DNA from: RGIG8775 sp045121195
GTDB lineage: Bacteria; Bacillota; Clostridia; Oscillospirales; CAG-272
Length of the DNA stretch: 64,000 nucleotides
NCBI GenBank assembly: GCA_045121195.1
Contig: JBGVFO010000167.1
Span: 26,015-90,014, forward strand
Reading direction: 5' to 3'
A model generated the notes under the pieces. That model was not told where the DNA came from, ran no database searches, and was given only the letters and a program-made list of their open reading frames with translations. Made by a program: the position numbers and the translations under genes. Positions 7,452 to 15,332 of this stretch are shown here, piece by piece (position 1 is the first letter of the stretch; each line of letters opens with the position of its first letter).

Positions 7452-9245
7452 TTACAAACTCGACATTTCCCCTTCGTCCGCAGTTGATTCGGTGGTGTAG
7501 ATCAAAGGAATTCCGTATTCGGCTTCGTAGATCCCCTTCCAGACCGCGAAGTTCTGCGCGGCAAGCTTTTCCACCTTTTCGCCGTAGCGAAGGCTCTCGT
7601 CGGGATAAATGGGGGCGGATACGTGAATGGTGTATTCCTGAACGGGGAAGCCGTCCTCGCCGAGAATATCCGAGTCCTTCATCGTAATGAAGCAGGGAAG
7701 AACGGGGACGTTGTTTTTGGCGGCTAAGATGTAAGCCCCCTTCTTCAAGGGCTTGGGCTTGCGGTAATTCCACCACATGCTCTGCTCGGGATAGACCAGA
7801 ACGAAGTGACCGTCGCGCAAAAGGGTGCTTACGGCGTCCGAGAATTTTTTGAGGGTCTTGTGGTGAGAGGAGAGGGGCAGGGTGTTGCAGTTTCGCATCA
7901 GATAGCCGTAGAAGCCGGGGAATGAGGTGTAGTTGCCTTCCCGAATGACCCGATAGAAGGTGCGCTTCGGCTGGTCTGCCGCCTCGTAGGCGAGCTGGAT
8001 GGCAAAGCTGTCAAAGGCGTTGAAGTGATTGCAGGTGATAATAGCGCCGCTGTCAAGCTCGCGGAGATTTTCAATGCCGCGGATCTCCTTGACGATCATC
8101 TTCTTTTCCTTCATCAGCTTGTGGACGAATTTGTGGGCGATGGCAAAGGCGTGCTTGGTCTTCAAGCGTTGCCAAAGGGATTTCTTGAGGTAGTCGATCT
8201 CGTCGGGCATCAGCACGCGAGAGGGGGGATCCTCCTCCACGTCCTCACCGAACCGTCCCGCCCGCTCGTAGGCTTCGATCTTTTCAAGAATGGCGACTCT
8301 GTCGGCACTTCGCGTTTTCTTATTGAGTACCTTCAGGTAATTGTCCTCGCGGTCGATCTCCCTCAGCGCCAGCTGTAGGAGTGCCTCACAGGAGGCGGCG
8401 TCCCGCGCCCGTTCCTCGTCGGTATAGGCGTCAAGGACCTTTCGAATTTCCTCGTAAACGTAGGTTTCGGAGGCGTATTTCCAGAAAAGGTCGCCGTGTC
8501 TGCAATCACGGTAATGCCACGGCTTGTTGGTCATAATGTAGTGGAGGACGCAGGCTTCCTCGATGGGGTAGGGGATCTCACCGAAGATCTCGGTGTTCCA
8601 TCGCTGATCCAGCCAGTAGACGTGATCCTTGCAGAGCACGTTGAGGTAGTCCTCATCCTGCGTAACGACGAAGTTGTAGGTGCCGAGCAGGGTCACGAAT
8701 TTGTCCAGGATCCGCCCCTCGCGGAATCTGCGGCAGTTGATGAGGAGAACGCCCGCGTTGAAGAAGGCGTGGCGGGAGATGCCAAGCACCTTTTCCACGT
8801 AGGTGCCGTACTCGTCGACCTGAACCATTGCCTGCTCATGGCAGGCGCCCACGTAGGCGTCCCCGATATCGGTCAGATACATTTTGCTGATATCGCCCTG
8901 CACGACCGTGTCACTGTCAATGTAGATCGCCTTGTTATATTCGGGGAACATCTCGGCGATGAACAGGCGGAAATAGGTGGTCTTGGAGTAGTAATCCCGA
9001 ATGGGTAAACGTGAGGAAAGGGTCTCCAGATAAGAGCTGACGTCCTCGAAAAAGATCTTTACGTTCTCCGCTTCCATCTTTTGGAAGGAACGGCGAACGC
9101 GGGGGGTGATCTCAGTGTGAAGGATATGAACGTGATACTGGTAGTTGGGGTCTGCGTTCGCCATCATCGAGTGCAGAGAAACGACGGTGTATTTCACGAA
9201 GGCGTCATCGCAGGCGTAGAATATGGGAATGATCGGTTTAGCCAT
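7452..9245 (-). CDS. Fusion of GT8 glycosyltransferase and PlsC-like acyltransferase
   Basis: 597 residues. Residues about 5-275 form a family-8 glycosyltransferase: PIFYACDDAFVKYTVVSLHS at the start, the metal-binding DXD in YIDSDTVVQGD (D110/D112), and FFNAGVLLIN. A charged, helical linker (about 275-385) leads to a lysophospholipid-acyltransferase domain with the catalytic HX4D (NHFNAFD, H407/D412) and VYPEQS near 485. One polypeptide could therefore both glycosylate and acylate a glycolipid or surface glycan. ATG 9245 follows AAGGAG and overlaps the upstream GT8 gene by 8 bases (ATGGCTAA). It is the last gene of a three-gene operon. No signal peptide is seen. Confidence 0.85.
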   Translation of the reverse strand: MAKPIIPIFYACDDAFVKYTVVSLHSMMANADPNYQYHVHILHTEITPRVRRSFQKMEAENVKIFFEDVSSYLETLSSRLPIRDYYSKTTYFRLFIAEMFPEYNKAIYIDSDTVVQGDISKMYLTDIGDAYVGACHEQAMVQVDEYGTYVEKVLGISRHAFFNAGVLLINCRRFREGRILDKFVTLLGTYNFVVTQDEDYLNVLCKDHVYWLDQRWNTEIFGEIPYPIEEACVLHYIMTNKPWHYRDCRHGDLFWKYASETYVYEEIRKVLDAYTDEERARDAASCEALLQLALREIDREDNYLKVLNKKTRSADRVAILEKIEAYERAGRFGEDVEEDPPSRVLMPDEIDYLKKSLWQRLKTKHAFAIAHKFVHKLMKEKKMIVKEIRGIENLRELDSGAIITCNHFNAFDSFAIQLAYEAADQPKRTFYRVIREGNYTSFPGFYGYLMRNCNTLPLSSHHKTLKKFSDAVSTLLRDGHFVLVYPEQSMWWNYRKPKPLKKGAYILAAKNNVPVLPCFITMKDSDILGEDGFPVQEYTIHVSAPIYPDESLRYGEKVEKLAAQNFAVWKGIYEAEYGIPLIYTTESTADEGEMSSL

Positions 9246-10080
9246 TTTGGGAAGCTCCTTGGTTGAATTTTTTGATGAGATCCTGGTATTCGGACAGAAT
9301 ATCGTCAAACTGACGATAGCGGAAGACCTTGTGGACGCGGTCTACCTGCCATTGCTTGATGTTGTCGGTGTGGGGGTAGGGAAGCCAGAACAGGCGCTTG
9401 GAAAAGTGCCGCACGACGGTGTGCTTGTGCAAGAACTTCTGATCGTTGAAGCGCTGGGGAAGCATCCTTTTACGGGTGGTGGAGCGAATGATGGCGCTCT
9501 GATCGGCAAACATCAGCTTCTTAGTCTTGATCAACGCCCGCGCTTTTTTCAGTAGCCCCGTTTGACGCATATAGCCCAGATTAAACAGCAAAACGCCGGC
9601 GTTTACGTAGTTGGGATGCACCAGATATTTTCCGTAGTGATCCCGCGCCGCGGCGTATTCGTAGCCATCCACGTCGATATCGTAAAGCAGATGAACGTCG
9701 CGGTTGAACATCACGTCTACGTCCAGATACAAAAGCTTATCGGGCAGACCGTCCACGCGGTCGGCGAACAGTCGTATCAGCGTGTAGGGCGAGCAGTAGG
9801 CGTCCTCGTTGGGACAGCTTTCGAACTTCTCTCGGTATAGTGCCGTGACGTCTATGAGAACGGCGCGATTTTCCTTGTTGTAGCCTTGGATCACCTCGCT
9901 GAAAAGTGCCATCTGGCGGTCGTTCACGGGGAGATAGGTCGGCTTGATGTGGGAAACGTCCATGGTGAGCACGTAGAACGTGAAGGGCTCGGGGGACGCG
10001 GTGCGCTTGAGTATGGAAAGGGCGCAGGTCAGCATGCCGTCGAAGACCTTATCGTTTCCGCAGAACAGAATATTAACCAT
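9238..10080 (-). CDS. GT8 family glycosyltransferase
   Basis: 280 residues. MVNILFCGNDKVFDGMLTCALS matches the GT8 nucleotide-sugar site in position and type, and the DXD is in LLYLDVDVMFN (D120/D122); NAGVLLFNLGYM follows. GT8 enzymes transfer glucose or galactose with retention of configuration. It begins inside the end of the upstream acyltransferase gene (8-base overlap ATGGTTAA) and ends inside the start of the GT8-PlsC fusion gene in the same way. Translational coupling is therefore likely and the three proteins probably act together. Confidence 0.85.
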   Translation of the reverse strand: MVNILFCGNDKVFDGMLTCALSILKRTASPEPFTFYVLTMDVSHIKPTYLPVNDRQMALFSEVIQGYNKENRAVLIDVTALYREKFESCPNEDAYCSPYTLIRLFADRVDGLPDKLLYLDVDVMFNRDVHLLYDIDVDGYEYAAARDHYGKYLVHPNYVNAGVLLFNLGYMRQTGLLKKARALIKTKKLMFADQSAIIRSTTRKRMLPQRFNDQKFLHKHTVVRHFSKRLFWLPYPHTDNIKQWQVDRVHKVFRYRQFDDILSEYQDLIKKFNQGASQNG

Positions 10081-10855
10081 TGTTTTTCTCCTTTTCGTAT
10101 CGGATCCATTTCACCGTGGAGCTTTTTGCGCGTTGCTGCATCGCTTCGTAGACACGGTCCCGAAGCGCGGCGCGCTGCTCTCGCTTGGGGAGGGAGATGT
10201 CGGGAAAGAAGGGGCCGTCGATATAGGTCACGATCTTTGGCTTTTTTGACCATCGCCGTTTTTGATAGGTGTTGGTGAAGCAGAAGCAAGGGACGTTTTT
10301 CTTGACGGGATAATGGAAGGAATCGTCGGGGAAGGGGCGGATCTCGGTATAGAAGGGCCAGATGTGCGCCTCGGGATAAATGACCACCGCGTGTCCTTCG
10401 TCGATGCGACGATCCACCGCGCGGAGAAAATTGCGATAGGCGTCCATATCGTCGGGCAGAGGGAGCGCTCCCATAGAGGGCGTCACACGTCCGAGTAGGG
10501 GCATGGATACGTTGTTGGGATGCACGATGGTGTAACATGTTTTGGGGAGGGTCAAGATGCTGGGGAGAAAGGCGTCCCCCACGATCTGGGTATGGTTGCC
10601 GTACAGAAAGTATCCTGCTTTTCGGTAAGGCTTGAGCTTTTCCCGTCCCACCGTTTTTTGACCGAGCGCCGTCTTGACGTATCCGTACGCAATGGGGGTC
10701 GCCACTATGCGATACCAGAAAAAATGGGTAAAGCGCTTCCATAGGGAATCGTGGCAATAACGGTAGCTTCCGTCGATACGCTTGGGGGTGATCTGCGCCG
10801 TAGAAAACTCGTCGTTCAGCTCGTCCCGATAGAATATGACTCTCTGTTTTTCCAT
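10073..10855 (-). CDS. PlsC-like 1-acylglycerol-3-phosphate acyltransferase
   Basis: 260 residues of the LPLAT superfamily. GYFLYGNHTQIVGDAF holds the catalytic His, but the Asp is six positions on (H88, D94: HX5D rather than the usual HX4D). VIYPEAHIWPF near residue 160 matches the FPEG-type motif III. It probably acylates a lysophospholipid or a glycolipid at the inner membrane face. It is the first gene of the acyltransferase/GT8 operon, with AAAGGAG upstream and its own promoter. A C-terminal basic tail (KWIRYEKEKNNG) may touch the membrane. Confidence 0.8.
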   Translation of the reverse strand: MEKQRVIFYRDELNDEFSTAQITPKRIDGSYRYCHDSLWKRFTHFFWYRIVATPIAYGYVKTALGQKTVGREKLKPYRKAGYFLYGNHTQIVGDAFLPSILTLPKTCYTIVHPNNVSMPLLGRVTPSMGALPLPDDMDAYRNFLRAVDRRIDEGHAVVIYPEAHIWPFYTEIRPFPDDSFHYPVKKNVPCFCFTNTYQKRRWSKKPKIVTYIDGPFFPDISLPKREQRAALRDRVYEAMQQRAKSSTVKWIRYEKEKNNG

Positions 10856-10888
10856 ATCCTTCTCCTTTCGTCCTCTTTTTGCGCTCCC

Positions 10889-10917
10889 ATTATACCGCCC
10901 ATAATATAAAAAGTCAA
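10889..10917 (-). promoter_or_regulatory. Promoter of the acyltransferase/GT8 operon
   Basis: Minus strand TTGACT (10912-10917), 17-base spacer, TATAAT (10889-10894). Confidence 0.8.
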
Positions 10918-10963
10918 CCTACGGTCTTTTTGTAGTGGTATCTATATGGTAGAAACGGAAAAA

Positions 10964-10992
10964 GCCCGACTCTCCTGTCGGTAGAGTCGGGC
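10964..10992 (-). terminator. Intrinsic terminator of the XRE membrane regulator
   Basis: A 10-bp stem GCCCGACTCT/AGAGTCGGGC, followed on the minus strand by TTTTT. Confidence 0.8.
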
Positions 10993-11007
10993 GGTAGAAT
11001 GGCGCTG

Positions 11008-11628
11008 TTACGCGGTTTTTCTCGCTTTTTTGCGGTAGAGTCCGGACCATAAAAGGATCACGAGCTGTCCGGGCGCCCCCAGCAGATATACCTGCCAGAT
11101 GTTGATGGAAAAAGCAACGAAGCTGATATGAATGGCGGCCAAAAGAGACCACGTCAGCAGGGAAATGATGAGATAATTTCGCCTGCGATTAAACCAAACG
11201 GAGTTGAGGACCAGCCAGACGATGGCGGAAATGGGGATGGCATAAATGAACGCCAACCAATGGTGATGCACGTCGGAGGGAAGCAGGTCGAGAACGACGA
11301 AAGCCAGCGATGCCAAGAACCAAACCAAAAGGATGCTGATAGCGGTCACGATGGAGCGGTTGGCGTGCTTCTTTTTGTCGGTGACCGAGACCGACGACGC
11401 GGACGCCTCTGCAGGCTTTCTGTTGCGGATCAGCTCGTCAAGAGTCACGTCAAACAGGTCGGCGATGGCGACCAGCGTGGCAAGCTCGGGGATAGATTCC
11501 CCGCGTTCCCATTTGGAAACCGCCTTGTCAGAGTAGTGGAGCTGCTCCGCAAGCTCCAGCTGGGTCATACCGTTTTGAGCGCGAAGGGCAGCGATCTGCT
11601 TCGCAACGGTGGATTTTATATCTTCCAT
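11008..11628 (-). CDS. XRE-family regulator with membrane domain
   Basis: 206 residues. The first 70 form an XRE helix-turn-helix (IAALRAQNGMTQLELAEQL, YSDKAVSKWERGESIPE, LDVTLDEL). After a serine-rich linker come four hydrophobic segments (residues about 90-190) and a short basic tail, RKKARKTA. Such HTH-plus-membrane proteins are common in Clostridia and may sense membrane state. ATG 11628 is supported by AAAGGAG; the longer frame lacks this. It lies 17 bases after the HAD gene and shares its transcript. Confidence 0.85.
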   Translation of the reverse strand: MEDIKSTVAKQIAALRAQNGMTQLELAEQLHYSDKAVSKWERGESIPELATLVAIADLFDVTLDELIRNRKPAEASASSVSVTDKKKHANRSIVTAISILLVWFLASLAFVVLDLLPSDVHHHWLAFIYAIPISAIVWLVLNSVWFNRRRNYLIISLLTWSLLAAIHISFVAFSINIWQVYLLGAPGQLVILLWSGLYRKKARKTA

Positions 11629-11645
11629 AGAGTACTCCTTTGGGA

Positions 11646-12359
11646 TCAGTGGATCAAGTCGTCGAGGTATCGGGAAAGCTCGTCGAAGCCGCCGCTTGGG
11701 AATTGCGAGATGTCCACGTTCTTTTTGTTGATCAGGCAATCGGTCAACAAAAAGACCTTCATGCCGAGGTCGGCGGCAACCATATCGTCTCCCACGTCAT
11801 TGCCTACCATAAGGCATTCCGCGGGATTTACGCCGAGGCGTTTGGCGATCTCTGTGTAATAGGCGGGATTGGGCTTGCAGTAGCCGATGTTTTCGTAGGT
11901 GGTATAGAGGGCAAAATCATCGGGGGAAAGACCTGCCCAACGCATACGGCTTTCGGTAGCGATAGCAGGGAAAATGGGGTTGGTGGCAAGCGCCACGGTG
12001 ATGCCGGCGTCCTTCAGACGGCGAACGGTTTCCGCCGCCCGTCCGTCATAGCCGCATACGTCCTTTACCGCTTGAAAATCGGTGCGATAAAACTCGTCAA
12101 AGACCGCCTCGTCGTTGCGGGCGGACAGGTGGAACGCTTGGCAGAAGGTATCCCAGAAGACCGCTTCGTTGGACGCCTCGCCACCGTTGCCGATCATAGC
12201 CGCGGTGCCCTTCCAGATGGCGTCGATCAGTGCCTTTGGATCGTATCCGAGGGGCGCCAGCTTTTTTGCCAAGCCGCCGAAATATGCTTTTATAAAAACG
12301 TCCTGATCCATAGGGAGCAGCGTCCCGTCCAGATCAAACAAAACTGCTTTCGTTTTCAT
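11646..12359 (-). CDS. HAD-superfamily phosphatase
   Basis: 237 residues. Motif I is VLFDLDGTLLP, motif II lies in VALATNPIF, and the motif IV region is MVGNDVGDDMVAA. This is the phosphoglycolate-phosphatase/YjjG type of HAD hydrolase with an alpha-helical cap. The substrate cannot be told from the sequence. ATG 12359 with GAGGAA just upstream is preferred over a GTG at 12371. First gene of an operon with the XRE membrane regulator. Confidence 0.85.
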   Translation of the reverse strand: MKTKAVLFDLDGTLLPMDQDVFIKAYFGGLAKKLAPLGYDPKALIDAIWKGTAAMIGNGGEASNEAVFWDTFCQAFHLSARNDEAVFDEFYRTDFQAVKDVCGYDGRAAETVRRLKDAGITVALATNPIFPAIATESRMRWAGLSPDDFALYTTYENIGYCKPNPAYYTEIAKRLGVNPAECLMVGNDVGDDMVAADLGMKVFLLTDCLINKKNVDISQFPSGGFDELSRYLDDLIH

Positions 12360-12397
12360 ATGCTTCCTCACGCCTGGTGATTTATAAACATTCCTTT

Positions 12398-12426
12398 ATT
12401 GTACATCAAAAAAAGGCTTTTGTCAA
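12398..12426 (-). promoter_or_regulatory. Promoter of the HAD/XRE operon
   Basis: Minus strand TTGACA (12421-12426), 17-base spacer, TACAAT (12398-12403). Confidence 0.8.
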
Positions 12427-12456
12427 TATTAGAAGCCGGAAATGCCTCTCAAAAAA

Positions 12457-12479
12457 CGCCACAGGACCGTCCTGTGGCG
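12457..12479 (-). terminator. Intrinsic terminator of the oxidoreductase gene
   Basis: An 11-bp stem CGCCACAGGAC/GTCCTGTGGCG with a one-base centre (in practice a small loop), followed on the minus strand by TTTTTTG. Confidence 0.8.
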
Positions 12480-12488
12480 CTTTGGATT

Positions 12489-13490
12489 TTATTTCTTCAT
12501 GCCGCCTTCCTCGTAGATCCGACAGATCAGGCGATGGGTCTTGAGGGCCTCCTCGCCGTCGATCTCAAGAGGCTCAAGCCCCAGACAGGCACGGTAAAAG
12601 TTGGAGAGCTGACGCACGTGCCAGTTGCCCCAATAGTCCTTGCCCTTAAAGGTCTGCGGTGCCTTTTTGACCTCCTCCACGGTGCCGTCCTTGTACTGGA
12701 TGAGCGCCTGATTGTAGCCAAAGGTGACCTTGCCCTTTTCGCAGAACAGCTTGATCTCAATAGGCTCGTCGCAGGCGTAATTGTTCATACACCAGAAGCC
12801 GTAGGTCGCGCCGTTTCGGAAGGTGATAAAGCCCTCCGCGGAGTCCTCTACATCCACGATCTTGTGTCTGCGGTTTGCCATGTTGCAGGATACGCTCTCC
12901 ACCTCGTCGTCGATGATCCAGCGAACCAGATCGATGGAGTGGATAGCCTGGTCGATGACCACGCCGCCGCCCTCCTTATCCCAGGTGCCCTTCCAGTCAC
13001 TGTGGGAATAATAGTCGTCGGAGCGGGACCAGGTAAGGGTGGAGCGAGCGGAGATAATACGTCCCAGCCTTCCGCTCTTCACGGCACGCTTGACCAGCTG
13101 TGCCGAATCGTTGTAGCGGCACTGGGAGATCACGCCGAACTTTCTTCCCGTTTCCTTGGAAACGGCGATGGCGCGCTCCGCACTTTCCATATTGACGTCC
13201 ATAGGCTTCTCGGTAATCACGTCAAGCCCCTGCCGCATGGCGTATATGGCTACCTCGGAATGGAGGTAGTGGGGCAGACAGAGCTGTACCGCGTCAAGCT
13301 GCTCACAGGCGATCATTTCGCGGTAGTCGGTGTAAGCCTTGATGTTGTATTTCTGTGCCTTTTCCTCGGCGCGCTCGGGCTTTACATCAGCGCAGGCGAC
13401 GAGAACGGCTTCCTCAAGATCCACGGCGGCTTCAAAGTGCATCACCGAGATGCGGCCGCAACCGATAATGCCGATTCGTAATTGCTTCAT
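12489..13490 (-). CDS. Gfo/Idh/MocA family oxidoreductase
   Basis: 333 residues. The N-terminal Rossmann fold reads LRIGIIGCGRISVMH (GxGxxx), and the catalytic-lysine block is VITEKPMDVNMESAERA (EKP). WDKEGGGVVIDQAIHSIDL is the C-terminal substrate-side motif of the family. These NAD(P)-dependent enzymes oxidise or reduce sugars, inositols or their derivatives. ATG 13490 has AAAGGACGTG upstream. It is monocistronic between a good promoter and a terminator. Nearby glycosidases are on separate transcripts, so the substrate is unknown. Confidence 0.9.
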   Translation of the reverse strand: MKQLRIGIIGCGRISVMHFEAAVDLEEAVLVACADVKPERAEEKAQKYNIKAYTDYREMIACEQLDAVQLCLPHYLHSEVAIYAMRQGLDVITEKPMDVNMESAERAIAVSKETGRKFGVISQCRYNDSAQLVKRAVKSGRLGRIISARSTLTWSRSDDYYSHSDWKGTWDKEGGGVVIDQAIHSIDLVRWIIDDEVESVSCNMANRRHKIVDVEDSAEGFITFRNGATYGFWCMNNYACDEPIEIKLFCEKGKVTFGYNQALIQYKDGTVEEVKKAPQTFKGKDYWGNWHVRQLSNFYRACLGLEPLEIDGEEALKTHRLICRIYEEGGMKK

Positions 13491-13553
13491 TTGTCACGTC
13501 CTTTCTGTGGGCGATCATTTTTGAAAACGGGGATCGCGCCACAAAACAAGGGT

Positions 13554-13582
13554 ATTGTACCACATTTTTTCGCTTTTGGCAA
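13554..13582 (-). promoter_or_regulatory. Promoter of the Gfo/Idh/MocA gene
   Basis: Minus strand TTGCCA (13577-13582), 17-base spacer, extended -10 TGG-TACAAT (13554-13559). Confidence 0.75.
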
Positions 13583-13642
13583 TACTTTCCGAAAATTTAA
13601 GAGGCACCACCGCCCCTTGACTTTGCCTCTGCAGCGGAGTAT

Positions 13643-13710
13643 AATGAAAAGGGATATCACGGAGCAAATGATCCGCGCCATCCCTTGGCACCCACAACAG
13701 GAATCAGAAC
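13643..13710 (-). repeat. Duplicated tRNA-Arg 3' end plus terminator (partial copy)
   Basis: This stretch repeats bases 13803-13869 at an offset of 160 bp with few changes. It contains the last ~25 bases of the tRNA (T arm and acceptor 3' strand) and the downstream terminator hairpin. The copy has a one-base insertion in the T loop and lacks the rest of the tRNA, so it is not a tRNA gene. Confidence 0.8.
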
Positions 13711-13802
13711 CGCGTCGGTGCCTGGGTGAGCGATTTGCGACGGTTTGGTTAGCACCGACGGATCCTTTGGCGATGCCAAAGGAGAGGTTCGCTTCAATGA
13801 CA
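13711..13802. repeat. Spacer between the tRNA-end repeats, with two inverted repeats
   Basis: It holds CGTCGGTGC (13713-13721) facing GCACCGACG (13752-13760) and a tight hairpin CCTTTGGC/GCCAAAGG (13764-13782). No gene is evident. It may be a scar of an element that used the tRNA end. Confidence 0.5.
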
Positions 13803-13804
13803 AA

Positions 13805-13845
13805 TGAAAAGGGATGTCACGGAGCAAATGCTCCATGCCATCCCT
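13805..13845 (-). terminator. tRNA-Arg terminator
   Basis: A long stem AAGGGATG..GGAGCA/TGCTCC..CATCCCTT starts right after the tRNA CCA on the minus strand and is followed by TTTCATTT. Confidence 0.75.
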
Positions 13846-13920
13846 TGGCACCCACAACAGGAATCGAACCTGTAACTACCCCTTAGGAGGGGGTTATTAT
13901 ATCCATTTAACTATGCAGGC
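13846..13920 (-). tRNA. tRNA-Arg (anticodon CCT)
   Basis: On the minus strand a full cloverleaf can be drawn: acceptor GCCTGCA/TGTGGGT, a short D arm, anticodon stem ACCCC/GGGGT with loop CTCCTAA (anticodon CCT, reads AGG), T arm ACAGG-TTCGATT-CCTGT, discriminator G and encoded CCA. The acceptor contains several G-T wobbles, including G1-T72. Length 75 bases. Its 3' end and terminator are duplicated 160 bp downstream. Confidence 0.9.
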
Positions 13921-14003
13921 GTGTCGGCAGATGCCGACGGGGTTATTGTATCACATTTCGAGGCGGAAATCAAGACTTTCCCAAAATTTCCGCCACATTG
14001 TAC

Positions 14004-14795
14004 TTAAAAGGTGAATTTGTCGCTTTCCTCAAGCTCGAGGACGTCGACCATAGCCTGCAGGTTGGCAAAGCCCTTTTCCTGCTCGCAGACCTTATGGGAG
14101 TCGCTTCCCACGTAGAACTTACAGCCGCACGCCTTGGCGATCCTGTAGGGACGGAGGGCGCGGGGGAGATCTTCGTCGGAATATCCGTTTGCGGGGAAAT
14201 TCAGCTCGATGCCCACTCCCACCTTTGCTGCCTTGATGAACAGACGGGTAAACTCCTCGTCCGAGATCATATCCAGCACCGTTAGGTGATCCTGCCATTC
14301 GCCGGGGGCGAGCAGGTTGCAGGTCAGATGGGCGATGCCCACCTTGTGGAAGGGAAGATCCATATCAAGGACCTTGTCCAGACGCTTGACATATGCCTCG
14401 GCGCGCTGCTCAAGGGTGACGTCAAGATCAATGGTGAAGCCCTTCATATGCAGATGGGTGGTAGGGATGATGATAAAGCCGAAGCGGTCGTAATGCTCGG
14501 GCGAAAGTCCTACGGTGAGAAACTTATCCATATCGGTCTCGCATCCGAAGACGAATTCCACGTCGGGGTCGGATGGCAGGGGAAGTGCCTCGCAAACGTG
14601 GGCGTAATTTTGCTTCTGGTACCAGCCCGACGCGCCGGGAACCGTTTCGTCCCAGAAATGGTCGGTCAGACAGATTTTGCGCAGACCGTGCGCCTTGGCG
14701 TACTGCAGGATGCGGGCCGGTGTATGCTCGTCATCGTGGGAGCAGAGAGAAAGATAGGAATGGATGTGATAATCGTGATCAACGACAAAACGCAT
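14004..14795 (-). CDS. PHP-domain phosphoesterase, histidinol-phosphatase-like
   Basis: 263 residues. Metal ligands are visible in DYHIHSYLSLCSHDDEHTP (HxH and following D), KICLTDHFWDE, FGCETDMD and FYVGSDSHK, the order expected for PHP phosphatases such as HisK-type histidinol phosphatase. With no his genes nearby, a different phosphoester substrate is possible. ATG 14795 is chosen because GAGGTG lies 7 bases upstream; a start three codons earlier lacks this. Confidence 0.85.
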   Translation of the reverse strand: MRFVVDHDYHIHSYLSLCSHDDEHTPARILQYAKAHGLRKICLTDHFWDETVPGASGWYQKQNYAHVCEALPLPSDPDVEFVFGCETDMDKFLTVGLSPEHYDRFGFIIIPTTHLHMKGFTIDLDVTLEQRAEAYVKRLDKVLDMDLPFHKVGIAHLTCNLLAPGEWQDHLTVLDMISDEEFTRLFIKAAKVGVGIELNFPANGYSDEDLPRALRPYRIAKACGCKFYVGSDSHKVCEQEKGFANLQAMVDVLELEESDKFTF

Positions 14796-14882
14796 AGAGA
14801 ACACCTCGTTTTCTTTGATAGGTCAATTTTATCACAATAAACCGTGAAAAGCAAGAGAAAAACGAAAGAAAGGAGCGCAAAA

Positions 14883-15332
14883 ATGTCAGGGAAAAGGAAA
14901 TATACGATACTTGGCCTATTGACGCTGGCGATCCTGTGGACGGCGTTCATTTTCAGTCGATCCATGCAGACCGGGGCGGAATCCTCCGAGGCGAGCGGGC
15001 GGCTTGCCGCATTTTTGCAGTCGCTTTTAGGGGACCTCCCCGTGTCGGAATATTTTATTAGAAAGCTGGCGCATTTCGGAGAGTATCTGATCCTTGCGTT
15101 GCCTGCGACGGGCGCGGTAATGCTTATGAGGCGTCGATGGCTTCCTGTTGCCGCTTGGGGTTACGCAGTTCTCGTGGCGCTTTGCGACGAGTTTATCGTA
15201 CAAGCGCTGACGGCGGGGCGAGGCCCGCGATTCACCGACGTGCTGATCGACAGCGCGGGGGCGCTTACGGGCGTTATTGCGGTGGTCTTCGCAGTTGTTA
15301 TTTTGCGACGGCTCCGAAGAAAAGGGTATTAA
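14883..15332 (+). CDS. VanZ family membrane protein
   Basis: 149 residues with four hydrophobic segments. It has the VanZ signatures FSRSMQTGAESS, IRKLAHFGEYLILA and the DE...GRGPRFTDVLIDSAG block. VanZ-type proteins are linked to low-level teicoplanin resistance, but most chromosomal copies have no proven role. ATG 14883 follows AAAGGAG. The gene converges with pnuC and overlaps it by 4 bases. Confidence 0.9.
   Translation: MSGKRKYTILGLLTLAILWTAFIFSRSMQTGAESSEASGRLAAFLQSLLGDLPVSEYFIRKLAHFGEYLILALPATGAVMLMRRRWLPVAAWGYAVLVALCDEFIVQALTAGRGPRFTDVLIDSAGALTGVIAVVFAVVILRRLRRKGY

Noticed and set aside
13643..13866. Two direct repeats about 160 bp apart as a CRISPR array
   Set aside because: Only two units, and the repeat contains tRNA and terminator sequence; it is a tRNA 3'-end duplication.
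13482..13886. Plus-strand open frame of 134 codons across the tRNA-Arg region
   Set aside because: It runs through both copies of the tRNA end and the terminator hairpins; the repeat explains its structure and no ribosome binding site is seen.
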